DNA from: an uncultured Collinsella sp.
GTDB taxonomy: Bacteria; Actinomycetota; Coriobacteriia; Coriobacteriales; Coriobacteriaceae
NCBI GenBank assembly: GCA_959600835.1
Contig: CAUGNQ010000007.1
Span: 1 to 60,974, forward strand
Direction: 5' to 3'
DNA length: 60,974 nucleotides
Of the stretch, positions 42,611 to 51,042 are shown piece by piece. A program made the translations under genes and the position numbers. Within the stretch, counting starts at the first letter, position 1, and every line of letters starts with the position of its first letter. The notes beneath the pieces are model-generated. The model searched no databases. It was not told the DNA's origin and saw only the letters and a list, made by a program, of their open reading frames with translations.

Positions 42611-43315
42611 CTACGGGCGCGGCGGCACCAAAACATCGTAGCGAACGGCCTTGCCCGCGAGCTGATAGCTCGGCTTAATGCCGGCAAGCAGCGGCCCCTT
42701 CACCGGCCGCTTGATAACGACCTTGCGCGGCCGCACCGCAAGCGCAGCTTCGACCAGCGTCTCCTCATCGGCACACGGTTGTTCCAGATGATGCAAGAGT
42801 TGGAACTTCTTTTTCACCGCCGCGCTCTTGGTGCGCCCGGGAAACATGGGGTCCAGATACGCCACGTCGGGGGCGGCAAGCTCGCCCCGCCCGATCAGCT
42901 CAGCCGTATGGCGAAGGCCGGTAATACTGTCCTCGCCCGCATGTAAGCGCATGCGCGCCACGGCTGTCGCAAGCGCCGGATCATCTGCCGCGCGGTCCAA
43001 GGCATCCTTGAGGAGCGCCGCAATCACGCAATCCTGCTCATACAAATCGACCGCAAAGCCCGCGGCCGCGAGCAGCAGCGAATCCTCGCCAAAGCCTGCC
43101 GTGGCGTCAATTGCCCACGGCCGCTCGATGCCTTTTGCACGCGCAGCCTTCACCAACAGCTCTTGCTGCAGACGGCCCTGCTTGAGTCGCGGCAGCATGC
43201 GGCCAAAATCGGCACGCAGCTCCATCGTGCCGTCGGTGAGCGTGAGGCCCTCGGGCTTCCCGGTCAGCTCAAGCCCCGCGGCCCGAGCAACAGAAAAGGG
43301 ATCGACGACGCCCAT
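42611..43315 (-). CDS. rsmJ: RsmJ-like 16S rRNA methyltransferase
   Basis: 234 residues. SAM-binding motif AIDATAGFGEDSLLLAAAGF (about 68-87) and the target motif YLDPMFPGRTKSAAVKKKFQLLHHL match RsmJ, which methylates N2 of G1516 of 16S rRNA. A C-terminal VVIKRPVKGPLLAGIKP also fits. RsmJ is best known in gammaproteobacteria, so the exact nucleotide is uncertain here. Start ATG 43313-43315 has AAGGAG. Confidence 0.8.
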   Translation of the reverse strand: MGVVDPFSVARAAGLELTGKPEGLTLTDGTMELRADFGRMLPRLKQGRLQQELLVKAARAKGIERPWAIDATAGFGEDSLLLAAAGFAVDLYEQDCVIAALLKDALDRAADDPALATAVARMRLHAGEDSITGLRHTAELIGRGELAAPDVAYLDPMFPGRTKSAAVKKKFQLLHHLEQPCADEETLVEAALAVRPRKVVIKRPVKGPLLAGIKPSYQLAGKAVRYDVLVPPRP

Positions 43316-43378
43316 GGGTACTCCTTAGCAAGCAAAACGAATACGTGGGCGCCGTTCATGACGACACCCAACCGTCCG

Positions 43379-43519
43379 CTATTGTCCCACATGTGACATG
43401 GCCCACAGCATCCCAATGCAAAGCACCGCCATCAATCCCGTGCACACGGCAGCGATCACGGAATCACTCATGCGCCTTCCCAACGACCGCGGCTCACGCA
43501 CTTGCCCTGCTCCGTACAT
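43379..43519 (-). CDS. 46-residue single-span membrane protein
   Basis: Residues 1-20 are polar and basic (GAGQVREPRSLGRRM) and about 21-43 form one membrane helix (VIAAVCTGLMAVLCIGMLWA). AAGGAGG lies seven bases before the ATG at 43519; a second ATG directly upstream is closer to the ribosome-binding site. Orientation by the positive-inside rule puts the N-terminus in the cytoplasm. No homologue recognised. Confidence 0.6.
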   Translation of the reverse strand: MYGAGQVREPRSLGRRMSDSVIAAVCTGLMAVLCIGMLWAMSHVGQ

Positions 43520-43750
43520 CATGGCTCCTCCTTGAGACCAGCTCCTTGTTACGACCTCATCATCGCAGCGCCGCACATGGGCTGCCATCGATTTGGCTTA
43601 CGTCCAGCTTTCCTTTTTGAAAGGTTGGACCGTACAGGCAAGAGACGCTTTCAAACGCATGCATCGCCGCGTTGAACTACAATGTGCTTCACCATATGTG
43701 CAGTACATTGGGTGCGCCAAGTTGGCGTACTCGTATCGAAAGGACCAGCC

Positions 43751-44152
43751 ATGAGCTTCACTCGCAAGACTCTCAAAATCCTTGCTCTCATCTACTTTGT
43801 TTTGGGCATCGCCAGCCTCGTCACCGCCGGCGTCGGTATCGCCACGGGCGGTCTCGATTCCACGTACGGTTCGTACGCCACGCTCGCAGCGGTCGTGCTT
43901 ATCGCCAAGGGTCTCGTCGACCTTGCCGCAGGCGTCGCCGGTATCAAGGGCGCCAACAAGCCTTCGCAGGTGGACGGCGCGTTTAAGCTCGGTATTGTTG
44001 CCGCGGTCGCCACGCTTGCCCAAGCGGTGCTTACGCTTCCCGCGTTTGGCGGCGACGCCATCAACTTTGGCGCCTTTGTCGTCGTGGTGTACGACCTGTT
44101 CTTTGTTCAGCAGGCACACGCCGTTAAGGCCGAGAACAAGGACCGCCTGTAA
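43751..44152 (+). CDS. Four-helix membrane protein, unknown function
   Basis: 133 residues. Four hydrophobic spans: ILALIYFVLGIASLVTAGVG, LAAVVLIAKGLVDLAAGVAG, LGIVAAVATLAQAVLTLP and FGAFVVVVYDLFFVQQAH. AAAGGAC lies before the ATG. Terminator follows. The pattern is that of small actinobacterial integral membrane proteins; no function suggested. Confidence 0.75.
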   Translation: MSFTRKTLKILALIYFVLGIASLVTAGVGIATGGLDSTYGSYATLAAVVLIAKGLVDLAAGVAGIKGANKPSQVDGAFKLGIVAAVATLAQAVLTLPAFGGDAINFGAFVVVVYDLFFVQQAHAVKAENKDRL

Positions 44153-44193
44153 GCGCCCGCTTCTCATAACCTCTGTTTCAGCCAAGCAACTAA

Positions 44194-44229
44194 AAAGGGC
44201 CGATCGCGCATCTCCGCGGTCGGCCCTTT
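44194..44229 (+). terminator. Terminator after four-helix membrane protein
   Basis: AAAGGGCCGATCGCG pairs with CGCGGTCGGCCCTTT (one G-T) around CATCTC, then TACG. Confidence 0.8.
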
Positions 44230-44246
44230 ACGTTTGCCCAGATAAA

Positions 44247-44281
44247 ACCTGCCAAAATAAACCTGTCCCTTTTTGGTAGGT
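44247..44281. repeat. Third copy of the CCTGCCAAAATAAACCTGTCCC repeat
   Basis: Begins ACCTGCCAAAATAAACCTG and ends TTTTTGGTAGGT, nearly identical to 23702-23736. It sits just after the RlmA-like stop, between convergent genes. Confidence 0.75.
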
Positions 44282-45093
44282 TAGTGGCGGTACTCGGCGA
44301 TGATGAAGTCGATGTCGGTTTGAAGGGTGTCCAAATTTGCCAGGCGTTCTTTGTCGGAAGGGCGCGTACGGTAGTAGTACGGCGTCATCTGGAACACTGC
44401 CTCGATGTCGGCCTGGGTCTGAAGCGTAATATTCGCAGACACCCGCTGCATTCCGACTAACTCGAGCTCGGTGGTCTTCGACAGCTTCTCATCGTTAAGG
44501 TACGGCGTGTCGTAGAGCACCTCCTTAAGCCCAAAGAGATGACGGGCGCCCGGCACCACGGTGTAGAGCGAGCCCTCTGGCGCCAGCACGCGGGCAAATT
44601 CGCGCTCGTTAAAGGGAGCAAAGAGCTCGGTCACCATATCGAAGGTGCCATCGGCCACGGGGATGTCCTTCATGTTGGCCACGAAGTAGGTCGCATCGCC
44701 GCGCTTGGCGGCAAGGCGCACCATCTCTTTGCCCAGGTCAAAGCCGTAAGCATCCACGCCCGGCACCGCACCCATGGCGCTGGTGTAGTAGCCCTCGCCA
44801 CAGCAAATATCGAGCAACGTCATGGGGCAGTTCGTAGACGCGGCACGTCCAGACACCCGCTCGCGCACCAGCTCGACCATCGCATCGCGCAACGGCGCAT
44901 AATAACCGCGGTTCAGAAAGTCGCGACGGCTGCGTGCCTGCGACTTGGGATCGCCCATGGAGTCACCGCTCTTGGACGAGCGCAGCAGATATAGATAGCC
45001 CTCGCGCGCTCGGTCGAACCGGTGTCCGCCCGTGCACGCAGCACCGCGCTCGTCGTCCACCAACGGCTCATGGCAAACGGGACACAACAACAT
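44281..45093 (-). CDS. rlmA: RlmA-type 23S rRNA methyltransferase
   Basis: 270 residues. An N-terminal zinc finger (LLCPVCHEPLVDDERGAACTGGHRFD; ligands CxxC, C and H) followed by a class I SAM domain with LLDICCGEGYYT and the FDMVTELFAPF segment of RlmA(I)/(II). RlmA methylates G745 or G748 of 23S rRNA; the second change gives tylosin or mycinamicin resistance in producers. Start ATG 45091-45093 has AAGGAG. Confidence 0.85.
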   Translation of the reverse strand: MLLCPVCHEPLVDDERGAACTGGHRFDRAREGYLYLLRSSKSGDSMGDPKSQARSRRDFLNRGYYAPLRDAMVELVRERVSGRAASTNCPMTLLDICCGEGYYTSAMGAVPGVDAYGFDLGKEMVRLAAKRGDATYFVANMKDIPVADGTFDMVTELFAPFNEREFARVLAPEGSLYTVVPGARHLFGLKEVLYDTPYLNDEKLSKTTELELVGMQRVSANITLQTQADIEAVFQMTPYYYRTRPSDKERLANLDTLQTDIDFIIAEYRH

Positions 45094-45150
45094 GGCAACT
45101 CCTTAGCGCGAACAACACAACGCCCACTATTGTCGCACGCCTCCCCCACC

Positions 45151-45206
45151 TAGTCATTGGAGACGTTCTTGAATGACCAGTCGTTTAAGAACGTCCCCAA
45201 CGACTA
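45151..45206. repeat. Hairpin repeat with GGAGACGTTCTT/AAGAACGTCCCC
   Basis: Two 27-base arms, TAGTCATTGG...GAATGAC and GTCGTTT...AACGACTA, pair with four mismatches around CA. The core GGGGACGTTC is shared with the 57421-57476 palindrome. Lies between divergent genes. Confidence 0.7.
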
Positions 45207-45271
45207 GCCAATTAGGAGTATCATCGTCTGCGCAAATAAGCACGAAATAGCATGTTAGAGATTGAGAGCGC

Positions 45272-46654
45272 ATGGCTGACACCGTATCTAAGCACATTGA
45301 CATGACCACCGGCTCGCTGTGGCGCAATATTCCCCTGTTCGCCTTCCCCGTGGCCGCCACGAGCATCTTGGAGCAGCTGTCGAACCTCATCGCCACGGTC
45401 ATTATCGGTAGCTTCTCGGGCGACCAGGGAACCCTCGCCATGGCGGCGGTCGGCTCCAATGTTCCGCTTACCAGTCTTATGCTCAACCTGTTTATTGGCA
45501 TGTCGCTTGGCTCCAACGTGGTCATCGCCAACGCTATCGGCCGCAACGACCAAAACATGGTCAAACGCGCCGTCCATACCTCGATTTTAATGGCGCTCGT
45601 GGGCTTTGTCGTCATCGCGCTGGGCGAGATCTTTGCCGAGCCCATGCTCGCCGCCCTCAACGTTCCCTCCGAAACCATGCCACTCGCTTCGCTCTACCTG
45701 CGCGTTTTTTTGCTCAGCCTGCCCTCAATCTTGCTCTACAACTATGAGGCCGCGATCTTCCGCTCCGTCGGCATCTCCCGCATGCCGCTGCAGGCGCTTG
45801 CCGTGTCCACCGTCCTCAACATTGGCCTGGACCTCATCTTTGTCCCCGTACTCCACTGGGGCGTCGCGGGCGTCGCCATCGCCACCGCCATCGCCTACAC
45901 CGTCAGCGCCGCTACGCTCTTTATCCGCCTGCTCAAGACCGACTCCGTCGTCCGCGTCACCCTACGCGACCTGGCTATCGACCCCGTCGCCCTCAAGCGC
46001 ATCGTCAAGATCGGCCTGCCCGCCGGCATCCAAAGCGCCGTCTTTGCCGTCGCCAACATCATCATCCAGTCTGCCATCAACAGCCTGGGCACCGAAGTCA
46101 TGGCGGCATCGAGCGCCGCCATGAGCCTGGAGTACGTGTGCTACAACCTGCTCAACAGCTTTAGCCAGGCTTGCACCACCTTTGTAGGACAAAATCACGG
46201 CGCCCGCCAGATCGACCGCTGCACCAAGACGCTCAAGGTCTGCCTGGTCGAAGGCGGTATCGTTGCACTCACCACGATCATCGTTATTGTCGGCCTAGGA
46301 CGCGAGATCTTGTCGCTCTTTAACAGCGATCCCAACATCGTCTCGATCGGCTATATCCGCGTGTGTTCGATCTTCCCGGCGTACGCCTTTAGCATGTTCT
46401 ACGAAAACATGTCAGGCTACCTGCGCGGCTTTGGCATCTCGCTCACGCCCGCCCTCATCACCATGATCTGCGTCTGCGGCATCCGCTTCTATTGGGTGTT
46501 CTGCGTGTTCCCGCACTTTCGCACCTTTGCGAACATCATGATGGTCTACCCCATCAGCCTGGGCACCACGGCGTTCTTTATGGTCGTGGCGGTGCTACTC
46601 TGCCACCCGGCACGCACCTATCGTGTCACCCAAGCCAAAGCGACAGCCCGCTAA
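45272..46654 (+). CDS. MATE-family efflux transporter
   Basis: 460 residues, 12 membrane helices as two MatE repeats. GSLWRNIPLFAFPVAATSILEQL is the start of repeat one, AAVGSNVPLTSLMLNLFIGMSLG fits helix 2, and repeat two opens with IGLPAGIQSAVFAVANIIIQSAINSLG; GQNHGARQIDR follows. Exports cationic drugs or metabolites by sodium or proton exchange. The substrate is unknown. Separated by a hairpin repeat from the RlmA-like gene. Confidence 0.92.
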   Translation: MADTVSKHIDMTTGSLWRNIPLFAFPVAATSILEQLSNLIATVIIGSFSGDQGTLAMAAVGSNVPLTSLMLNLFIGMSLGSNVVIANAIGRNDQNMVKRAVHTSILMALVGFVVIALGEIFAEPMLAALNVPSETMPLASLYLRVFLLSLPSILLYNYEAAIFRSVGISRMPLQALAVSTVLNIGLDLIFVPVLHWGVAGVAIATAIAYTVSAATLFIRLLKTDSVVRVTLRDLAIDPVALKRIVKIGLPAGIQSAVFAVANIIIQSAINSLGTEVMAASSAAMSLEYVCYNLLNSFSQACTTFVGQNHGARQIDRCTKTLKVCLVEGGIVALTTIIVIVGLGREILSLFNSDPNIVSIGYIRVCSIFPAYAFSMFYENMSGYLRGFGISLTPALITMICVCGIRFYWVFCVFPHFRTFANIMMVYPISLGTTAFFMVVAVLLCHPARTYRVTQAKATAR

Positions 46655-46681
46655 ACACAGCACTCAACGCCACGCCAGTCA

Positions 46682-47548
46682 TTAATTGACAATATGCGAG
46701 CTCATATAGTCGATAAAGCGCCTCGTGGCGATGGGCATGGTGTCCCAGCTGCGCCAGGCAGCCACCACATCGCGTGAGGGAGCATGCACGATGGGCCGCA
46801 CACGAATATCGGCTTGCATGCCCTCTACAGTACGACGGTAGAGCATGCTCACGCCCAGGCCCTCCTCCACCATCGCCATGATGGTGTAGTCGTCGGTCAC
46901 CTCACTCGTCACGTGCGGCGACAGGCCATACGCCGCGAATGCATCGAGCACCAGGCTCTGTTCGCCCTCATCCAGCAGCACAAACGGCTCGGACGCTAGG
47001 TCGGCGAGTGTCACCTTTTCCTTTGCCGTCAGCGGATGCGCGGCCGGCAACAATGCTACCAACTCGTCGTGATAGACCACACGCTTCTCGAGCCCAGCGG
47101 TAAATCCGCGCGCCGTAAAGCAAAAGTCAACCACGCCATCGTGCACCCATTAAGCGTTGCGCGTGTAATCGCCCTGCTTGAGGGTAAAGCGTACGCCCGG
47201 GTGCAGCGCACCAAAGTCGCGAATCACGCGCGGCAATACGGTGCGGCTCACGTTGGTAAACGTCGCGATACGAATATCCGTCGAGGAGAGCCCCAGCAAC
47301 TCCTGACGTTTGCCCTCAAGCTCGGCCTCGGCAGTTACGATCTGTCGCAGATACGGCAGGTACTGCTTGCCGTCGCGCGTAAGCGACACGCCCTGCTTGC
47401 CGCGCTCGATAATCGTAGTGCCCAGCTCGCGCTCGAGTGCCTTGACGGCCTGGCTCACCGCACTTTGTGTATAGCCCAGCTCATCGGCCGCGCCCTTAAG
47501 GCTGCCGCGATCGACTACCATACAAACAATCTGATACCGCGATGCCAT
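46682..47548 (-). pseudogene. LysR-family regulator broken by an in-frame TAA
   Basis: A full-length LysR frame of 288 codons interrupted once, at 47150-47152. Codons before it encode the HTH (KGAADELGYTQSAVSQAVKALERELG) and start of the effector domain; those after continue in the same frame to the normal end. Around the stop, DYTRNA-stop-WVHDGVVDFCF aligns with DYSEIEQWVAEGRCDLGF of the LysR at 10718, so the stop replaces Gln, as one C-to-T change (CAA to TAA) would give. No frameshift is needed. Unless suppressed or a sequencing error, the regulator is lost. It stands divergently from the EamA gene at 47707. Confidence 0.85.
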
Positions 47549-47671
47549 CGTGCCTCCACATCGATGTAGCTATAAAACGTTTTGCCAGGGCTTTTTCTGC
47601 CAACATTAGTATTTCTTAATCATACTGAAGATACATTCGCTTTACTACATCCACATCTGGGAGCAGAATCC

Positions 47672-47696
47672 TTGTTACGAAACCGTTCCGTAACAA
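47672..47696. promoter_or_regulatory. Inverted repeat TTGTTACG-N9-CGTAACAA before EamA gene
   Basis: Perfect eight-base arms ending next to the ribosome-binding site of the EamA gene (AAAAGGAG). A bound protein here would block transcription or translation start. It is not typical for the adjacent LysR family; another regulator may use it. Confidence 0.45.
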
Positions 47697-47706
47697 AAGG
47701 AGTCCC

Positions 47707-48609
47707 ATGGATCGCAAAAAAGCAATCGCGCTCTCATTTTCCGTTCCCGTCGCATGGGGCTTTTCGTATCCCCTCATGAAGATCGGCATGGACAGCATGA
47801 ACGCCACGAGCATCGTCGCGCTACGCTGCATCATCGCCTTTGTGGCCTGCCTGCTGCTCTTCCACAAACGCGCGTTCCGCATCAACCGCGACCTTATGGT
47901 TCGCGCCGCTATCATCGGCGCCATCATGGCAACCGAGCTCACCTGCATGTGCCTGGGCTCCAGCCTCACCTCTGCCTCCACTGCCGGCTTTTTGCAGAGC
48001 CTGACGGTCGTGATCGTGCCGTTTGCCAACGCAGCTCTGCTGCGTCGCGCCCCCGAGCGCAAGGTGCTCGTCGGCACCGCCATCGTCACCTGCGGCATGC
48101 TGCTGCTCTCGGGCGCCGACTTCACCAGCCTGAACCCGGGCGCGCTCATCATGCTGCTCTCCGCCTTTGTCTACGCCGGACACATCATTGTGGCGAAGCG
48201 CTTTGTCGAAGATGTCGACCCGCTGGCTCTGGGCGTTTGGCAGCTGGGCTTTGGCAGCCTGTTCTCGGGCATCGCGGCATTCACCTTTGGCGGTTTCACG
48301 CTTCCCGGCACGCCGGGCGAGGTCGCGGTCGTCGTCGCACTCGCACTCATCTGCTCTGCCTATGGCTTTATCACCCAGACGCTCGTGCAGCCCCACGTGC
48401 CCGCCGAGACCACCGGCTTTGCCTTCTCGCTCGAGCCGGTCTGCTCCGCCGTCTTCTCGTTCGTCCTGGTCGGCGAGGTCCTGAGCCCCATCGCCTTCTT
48501 TGGCGCCGCCCTCATCCTCACCGGCGTCATGGTGGCAACCGTCGAGCTTCCGCGCCTTCGCGCACATGGACAGGCTCGCATGGCAGGAGCGCCCGAGCGC
48601 GTCTCGTAG
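47707..48609 (+). CDS. EamA/DMT-family transporter
   Basis: 300 residues with two EamA repeats and ten helices: AIALSFSVPVAWGFSYPLMKIG at helix 1, MLLSAFVYAGHIIVAKRFVEDV opening repeat two and FAFSLEPVCSAVFSFVLVGEVLSPI at helix 9. Belongs to the same superfamily as the gene at 11694, but sequences differ, so they are distant paralogues with different substrates. AAAAGGAG before the ATG. Divergent from the broken LysR gene. Confidence 0.9.
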   Translation: MDRKKAIALSFSVPVAWGFSYPLMKIGMDSMNATSIVALRCIIAFVACLLLFHKRAFRINRDLMVRAAIIGAIMATELTCMCLGSSLTSASTAGFLQSLTVVIVPFANAALLRRAPERKVLVGTAIVTCGMLLLSGADFTSLNPGALIMLLSAFVYAGHIIVAKRFVEDVDPLALGVWQLGFGSLFSGIAAFTFGGFTLPGTPGEVAVVVALALICSAYGFITQTLVQPHVPAETTGFAFSLEPVCSAVFSFVLVGEVLSPIAFFGAALILTGVMVATVELPRLRAHGQARMAGAPERVS

Positions 48610-48697
48610 ACCCCACTCTTCATACAGCCGCGGCATAAAGGTCTCCGGTACGCCTTTACAATAGATGCCGACATAGCATCTGCCATAAAGGAGTTCC

Positions 48698-49423
48698 ATG
48701 GACACCGCAACGCGCGACCGCAACATAGCAACTTGGTTGGGCGATGCGCCGCAGCCGGTACGTGACACGACGAACCAGCTGCTCGAGCGCATCGCCCTTT
48801 TGCGTGCCGAGCAGACCATCTACCCGGCACAAGACGACATCCTCAATGCCCTTGCCTACACGCCGGCAGACCAGGTCAAGGTTGTCATCTTGGGTCAAGA
48901 CCCCTATCACGGGCCCAACCAGGCCATGGGGCTGTCGTTCTCGGTCCCCGCGACGCAAACCAAACTGCCGCCGAGCCTGCGCAACATCTATAAGGAACTC
49001 AACGCCGACCTAGGCTGCCCCATTCCCGCCACGGGAGACCTAACCCCCTGGGCGCAACAGGGCGTCCTACTCCTCAACACGACGCTCACCGTGCGCGAGC
49101 ATGCCGCCAACTCGCACGCCAAGCTGGGCTGGAGCACGCTCACCGACTACGTTATCGAACGCTGCTGTCTGCTGCCCCAACCGGTAGTCTTTTTGGCATG
49201 GGGCCGCTTTGCCCAGCAGATGGTCGAAGGAAAGCTCGCCGCGACCGGCGCGGGCAAGGCAAGCGGCAAGTTCTGCCTTGCCTCTACGCATCCCTCACCG
49301 CTTTCGGCCAACCGTGCCACGGCAGAACTCCCCGCTTTTATGGGGTCGCGCCCCTTCTCGGCAGCCAATCGGCTACTCGAACAGCACGGCTCGACCCCCG
49401 TCAACTGGACTTGCCTCGGCTAA
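48698..49423 (+). CDS. ung: Uracil-DNA glycosylase
   Basis: 241 residues, family 1. The water-activating motif GQDPYHG (Asp68) lies at residues 66-72; LLLNTTLTVRE and HPSPLSANR (catalytic His with the DNA-intercalating loop) follow in the expected places. Removes uracil from DNA as the first step of base-excision repair. AAAGGAG precedes the ATG; terminator follows at 49439-49472. Confidence 0.97.
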   Translation: MDTATRDRNIATWLGDAPQPVRDTTNQLLERIALLRAEQTIYPAQDDILNALAYTPADQVKVVILGQDPYHGPNQAMGLSFSVPATQTKLPPSLRNIYKELNADLGCPIPATGDLTPWAQQGVLLLNTTLTVREHAANSHAKLGWSTLTDYVIERCCLLPQPVVFLAWGRFAQQMVEGKLAATGAGKASGKFCLASTHPSPLSANRATAELPAFMGSRPFSAANRLLEQHGSTPVNWTCLG

Positions 49424-49438
49424 AAACCGATACATCAA

Positions 49439-49472
49439 AAACGCGCCCGACGGCTTTCCATCGGGCGCGTTT
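49439..49472. terminator. Bidirectional terminator, ung and SDR genes
   Basis: AAACGCGCCCGA and TCGGGCGCGTTT form perfect 12-base arms around ten bases between convergent genes. Confidence 0.85.
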
Positions 49473-49473
49473 C

Positions 49474-50154
49474 CTATTCGGGCCAAATAAATTGTGTGCG
49501 GCCGGCCTCGCCGCCATCGATCAGCAGGCTCTGCCCGGTCATAAACCGGTTGGTCACGCCCACAAAGTAGATCCACTCGGCGATCTCTTGGGCGGTAGCC
49601 CAGCGCTTAAGCGGCGTGAGCTCCATAATCTGGTTCCACAGGTGCTCGTCTTCCATCACGCAACGGTTGAGCGGCGTGATAACGCCACCCGGGTCCACAC
49701 TGTTGGCGATGGCCTGCGGTGCCAGGCGGTTTGCAAGGTTTTTGGTGTAGGCGATAACGCCGCCCTTGCTGGCAGCATAGGCGGGAAACTCCGATCCCGT
49801 ATGCCCGCTCGCCGATCCCACGTTGACCACGGATTTGATAGCCGGCGCCGGCTTGGCAGCAAGCCCCTCCCCCACAAAGGCGTAGCGCTCGGTCACGTTG
49901 ATGGTGCCACACAGGTTGGCGGCGATATCGTCGGCCGAATCCTGCGTACCGGCAACGTTCACGATTACCTGGGGTTCAAGGTCACCTGGAAACGAGTCCG
50001 GTTCGCGGACATCAACAATCAGATGGCGGTAGCGCTCGTGTTCGATCGCCGCCGGCAGCAGATCAAAGCCCACGACCTCGTGGCCCTCGTTCAAAAAACG
50101 CTGCACACACGCGGCTCCGATACCGCCCGAAGCGCCCGTAATCAAAACCCGCAT
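49474..50154 (-). CDS. Short-chain dehydrogenase/reductase
   Basis: 226 residues. NAD(P) binding at TGASGGIG (about 6-13), NVAG near residue 66, catalytic Ser in VNVGSASG, and YAASKGG with Tyr and Lys. End LLIDGGEAG fits the family. Substrate unknown. The sequence is slightly short at the N-terminal half but has the full active site. It lies nine bases behind the YhhQ-type gene, so they form one operon; any joint role in queuosine metabolism is speculative. AAGGAG before the ATG. Confidence 0.88.
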   Translation of the reverse strand: MRVLITGASGGIGAACVQRFLNEGHEVVGFDLLPAAIEHERYRHLIVDVREPDSFPGDLEPQVIVNVAGTQDSADDIAANLCGTINVTERYAFVGEGLAAKPAPAIKSVVNVGSASGHTGSEFPAYAASKGGVIAYTKNLANRLAPQAIANSVDPGGVITPLNRCVMEDEHLWNQIMELTPLKRWATAQEIAEWIYFVGVTNRFMTGQSLLIDGGEAGRTQFIWPE

Positions 50155-50163
50155 ACTTGCTCC

Positions 50164-50886
50164 TTAGGCGGTTGCGTAACGCTCGAGATACTCAGCGCCT
50201 ACATTCTCACGCTCCCAGCCACGCACGACCTTGTAGCCCACGGGGCTCAGGAAGACCTCGCACAGCAGCTCGGCGACAGCGCCGGTCAGCGAGCACATAA
50301 GGACCTGTACCCAAGTCCAACCAAAGAACGTGTGGCTCACCACAATGGCAAAGACCAGGTTGTCGATAAACTGGCCAACACCCGTGGATACATAGGAGCG
50401 GAAGGCAAAGCTCGCAAAGTTATTCTTTTTGAGCATGCGGCCGAGCGACTGGTTGAGCGTGGAGTTAACCACGGCAGAGACGAGCATTGCCAGCGAAGAG
50501 CCCAGCACCACGTACCAGGTGCCACCGATGGTGGCGTTAAGGGCAGTGTTGACCTCGATCATGCCGGTGTCGTAGTAGGCGCCCCACATACCGGGCGTGA
50601 GCGAGCATGCCCAAAAGCACAGGCTCACGGCCAGGTTGACCAGCAGCGCGAGGATAGAGATTTTGATGGATGCCTTGGCGCCAAAGCGCTTGCAGATCAT
50701 GTCCTGGCACAAAAACGAAACCCAGCTCACCACAAAGCCGCAATCGAGTGCCAGATACGGCAGGCTGATAAGCTCTTTGTTGGCCAGCAGGTTCATCATG
50801 ATGACACTCACGAAAAACAGCGAAACCGTTGCCGCGGGAATGCTCCGCAACAGGACCTTGTAGTCCTCCATGACCTTCTTGATCAT
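50164..50886 (-). CDS. YhhQ-type queuosine precursor transporter (VUT family)
   Basis: 240 residues, six to seven membrane helices. LALDCGFVVSWVSFLCQDMICKRFGAK is the hallmark of the DUF165/YhhQ family, and FRSYVSTGVGQFIDNLVFAIV another conserved block (GQxxDxxxF). YhhQ imports preQ0/preQ1 for tRNA modification. AAGGAG lies before the ATG. The 155-base leader holds a GAGCAG...CTGCTC hairpin but I cannot match it to a preQ1 riboswitch. Confidence 0.88.
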   Translation of the reverse strand: MIKKVMEDYKVLLRSIPAATVSLFFVSVIMMNLLANKELISLPYLALDCGFVVSWVSFLCQDMICKRFGAKASIKISILALLVNLAVSLCFWACSLTPGMWGAYYDTGMIEVNTALNATIGGTWYVVLGSSLAMLVSAVVNSTLNQSLGRMLKKNNFASFAFRSYVSTGVGQFIDNLVFAIVVSHTFFGWTWVQVLMCSLTGAVAELLCEVFLSPVGYKVVRGWERENVGAEYLERYATA

Positions 50887-51005
50887 TATGTACTCCTTTG
50901 GTTTTAGGTTTAACGAGCAGGATATCGGACCCGAACTGCTCGGACGTCACGGTCTTGAGACGACGGTGGGTATGATAGCCGCTCACACGGCATCAGGCAA
51001 GCAAA

Positions 51006-51037
51006 CGGCGCGGCGGCCCCACAGGGCCACCGCGCCG
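51006..51037 (-). terminator. Terminator after prfC
   Basis: CGGCGCGG-GGCCC pairs with GGGCC-CCGCGCCG around CACA with one mismatch, six bases beyond the stop; TTTGCTTGC follows on the reverse strand. Confidence 0.75.
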
Positions 51038-51042
51038 ATGCG

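Noticed and set aside
50887..51005. preQ1 riboswitch before the YhhQ-type gene
   Set aside because: A GAGCAG/CTGCTC stem is present, but the A-rich tail and loop of preQ1-I, and the preQ1-II and -III cores, could not be matched.
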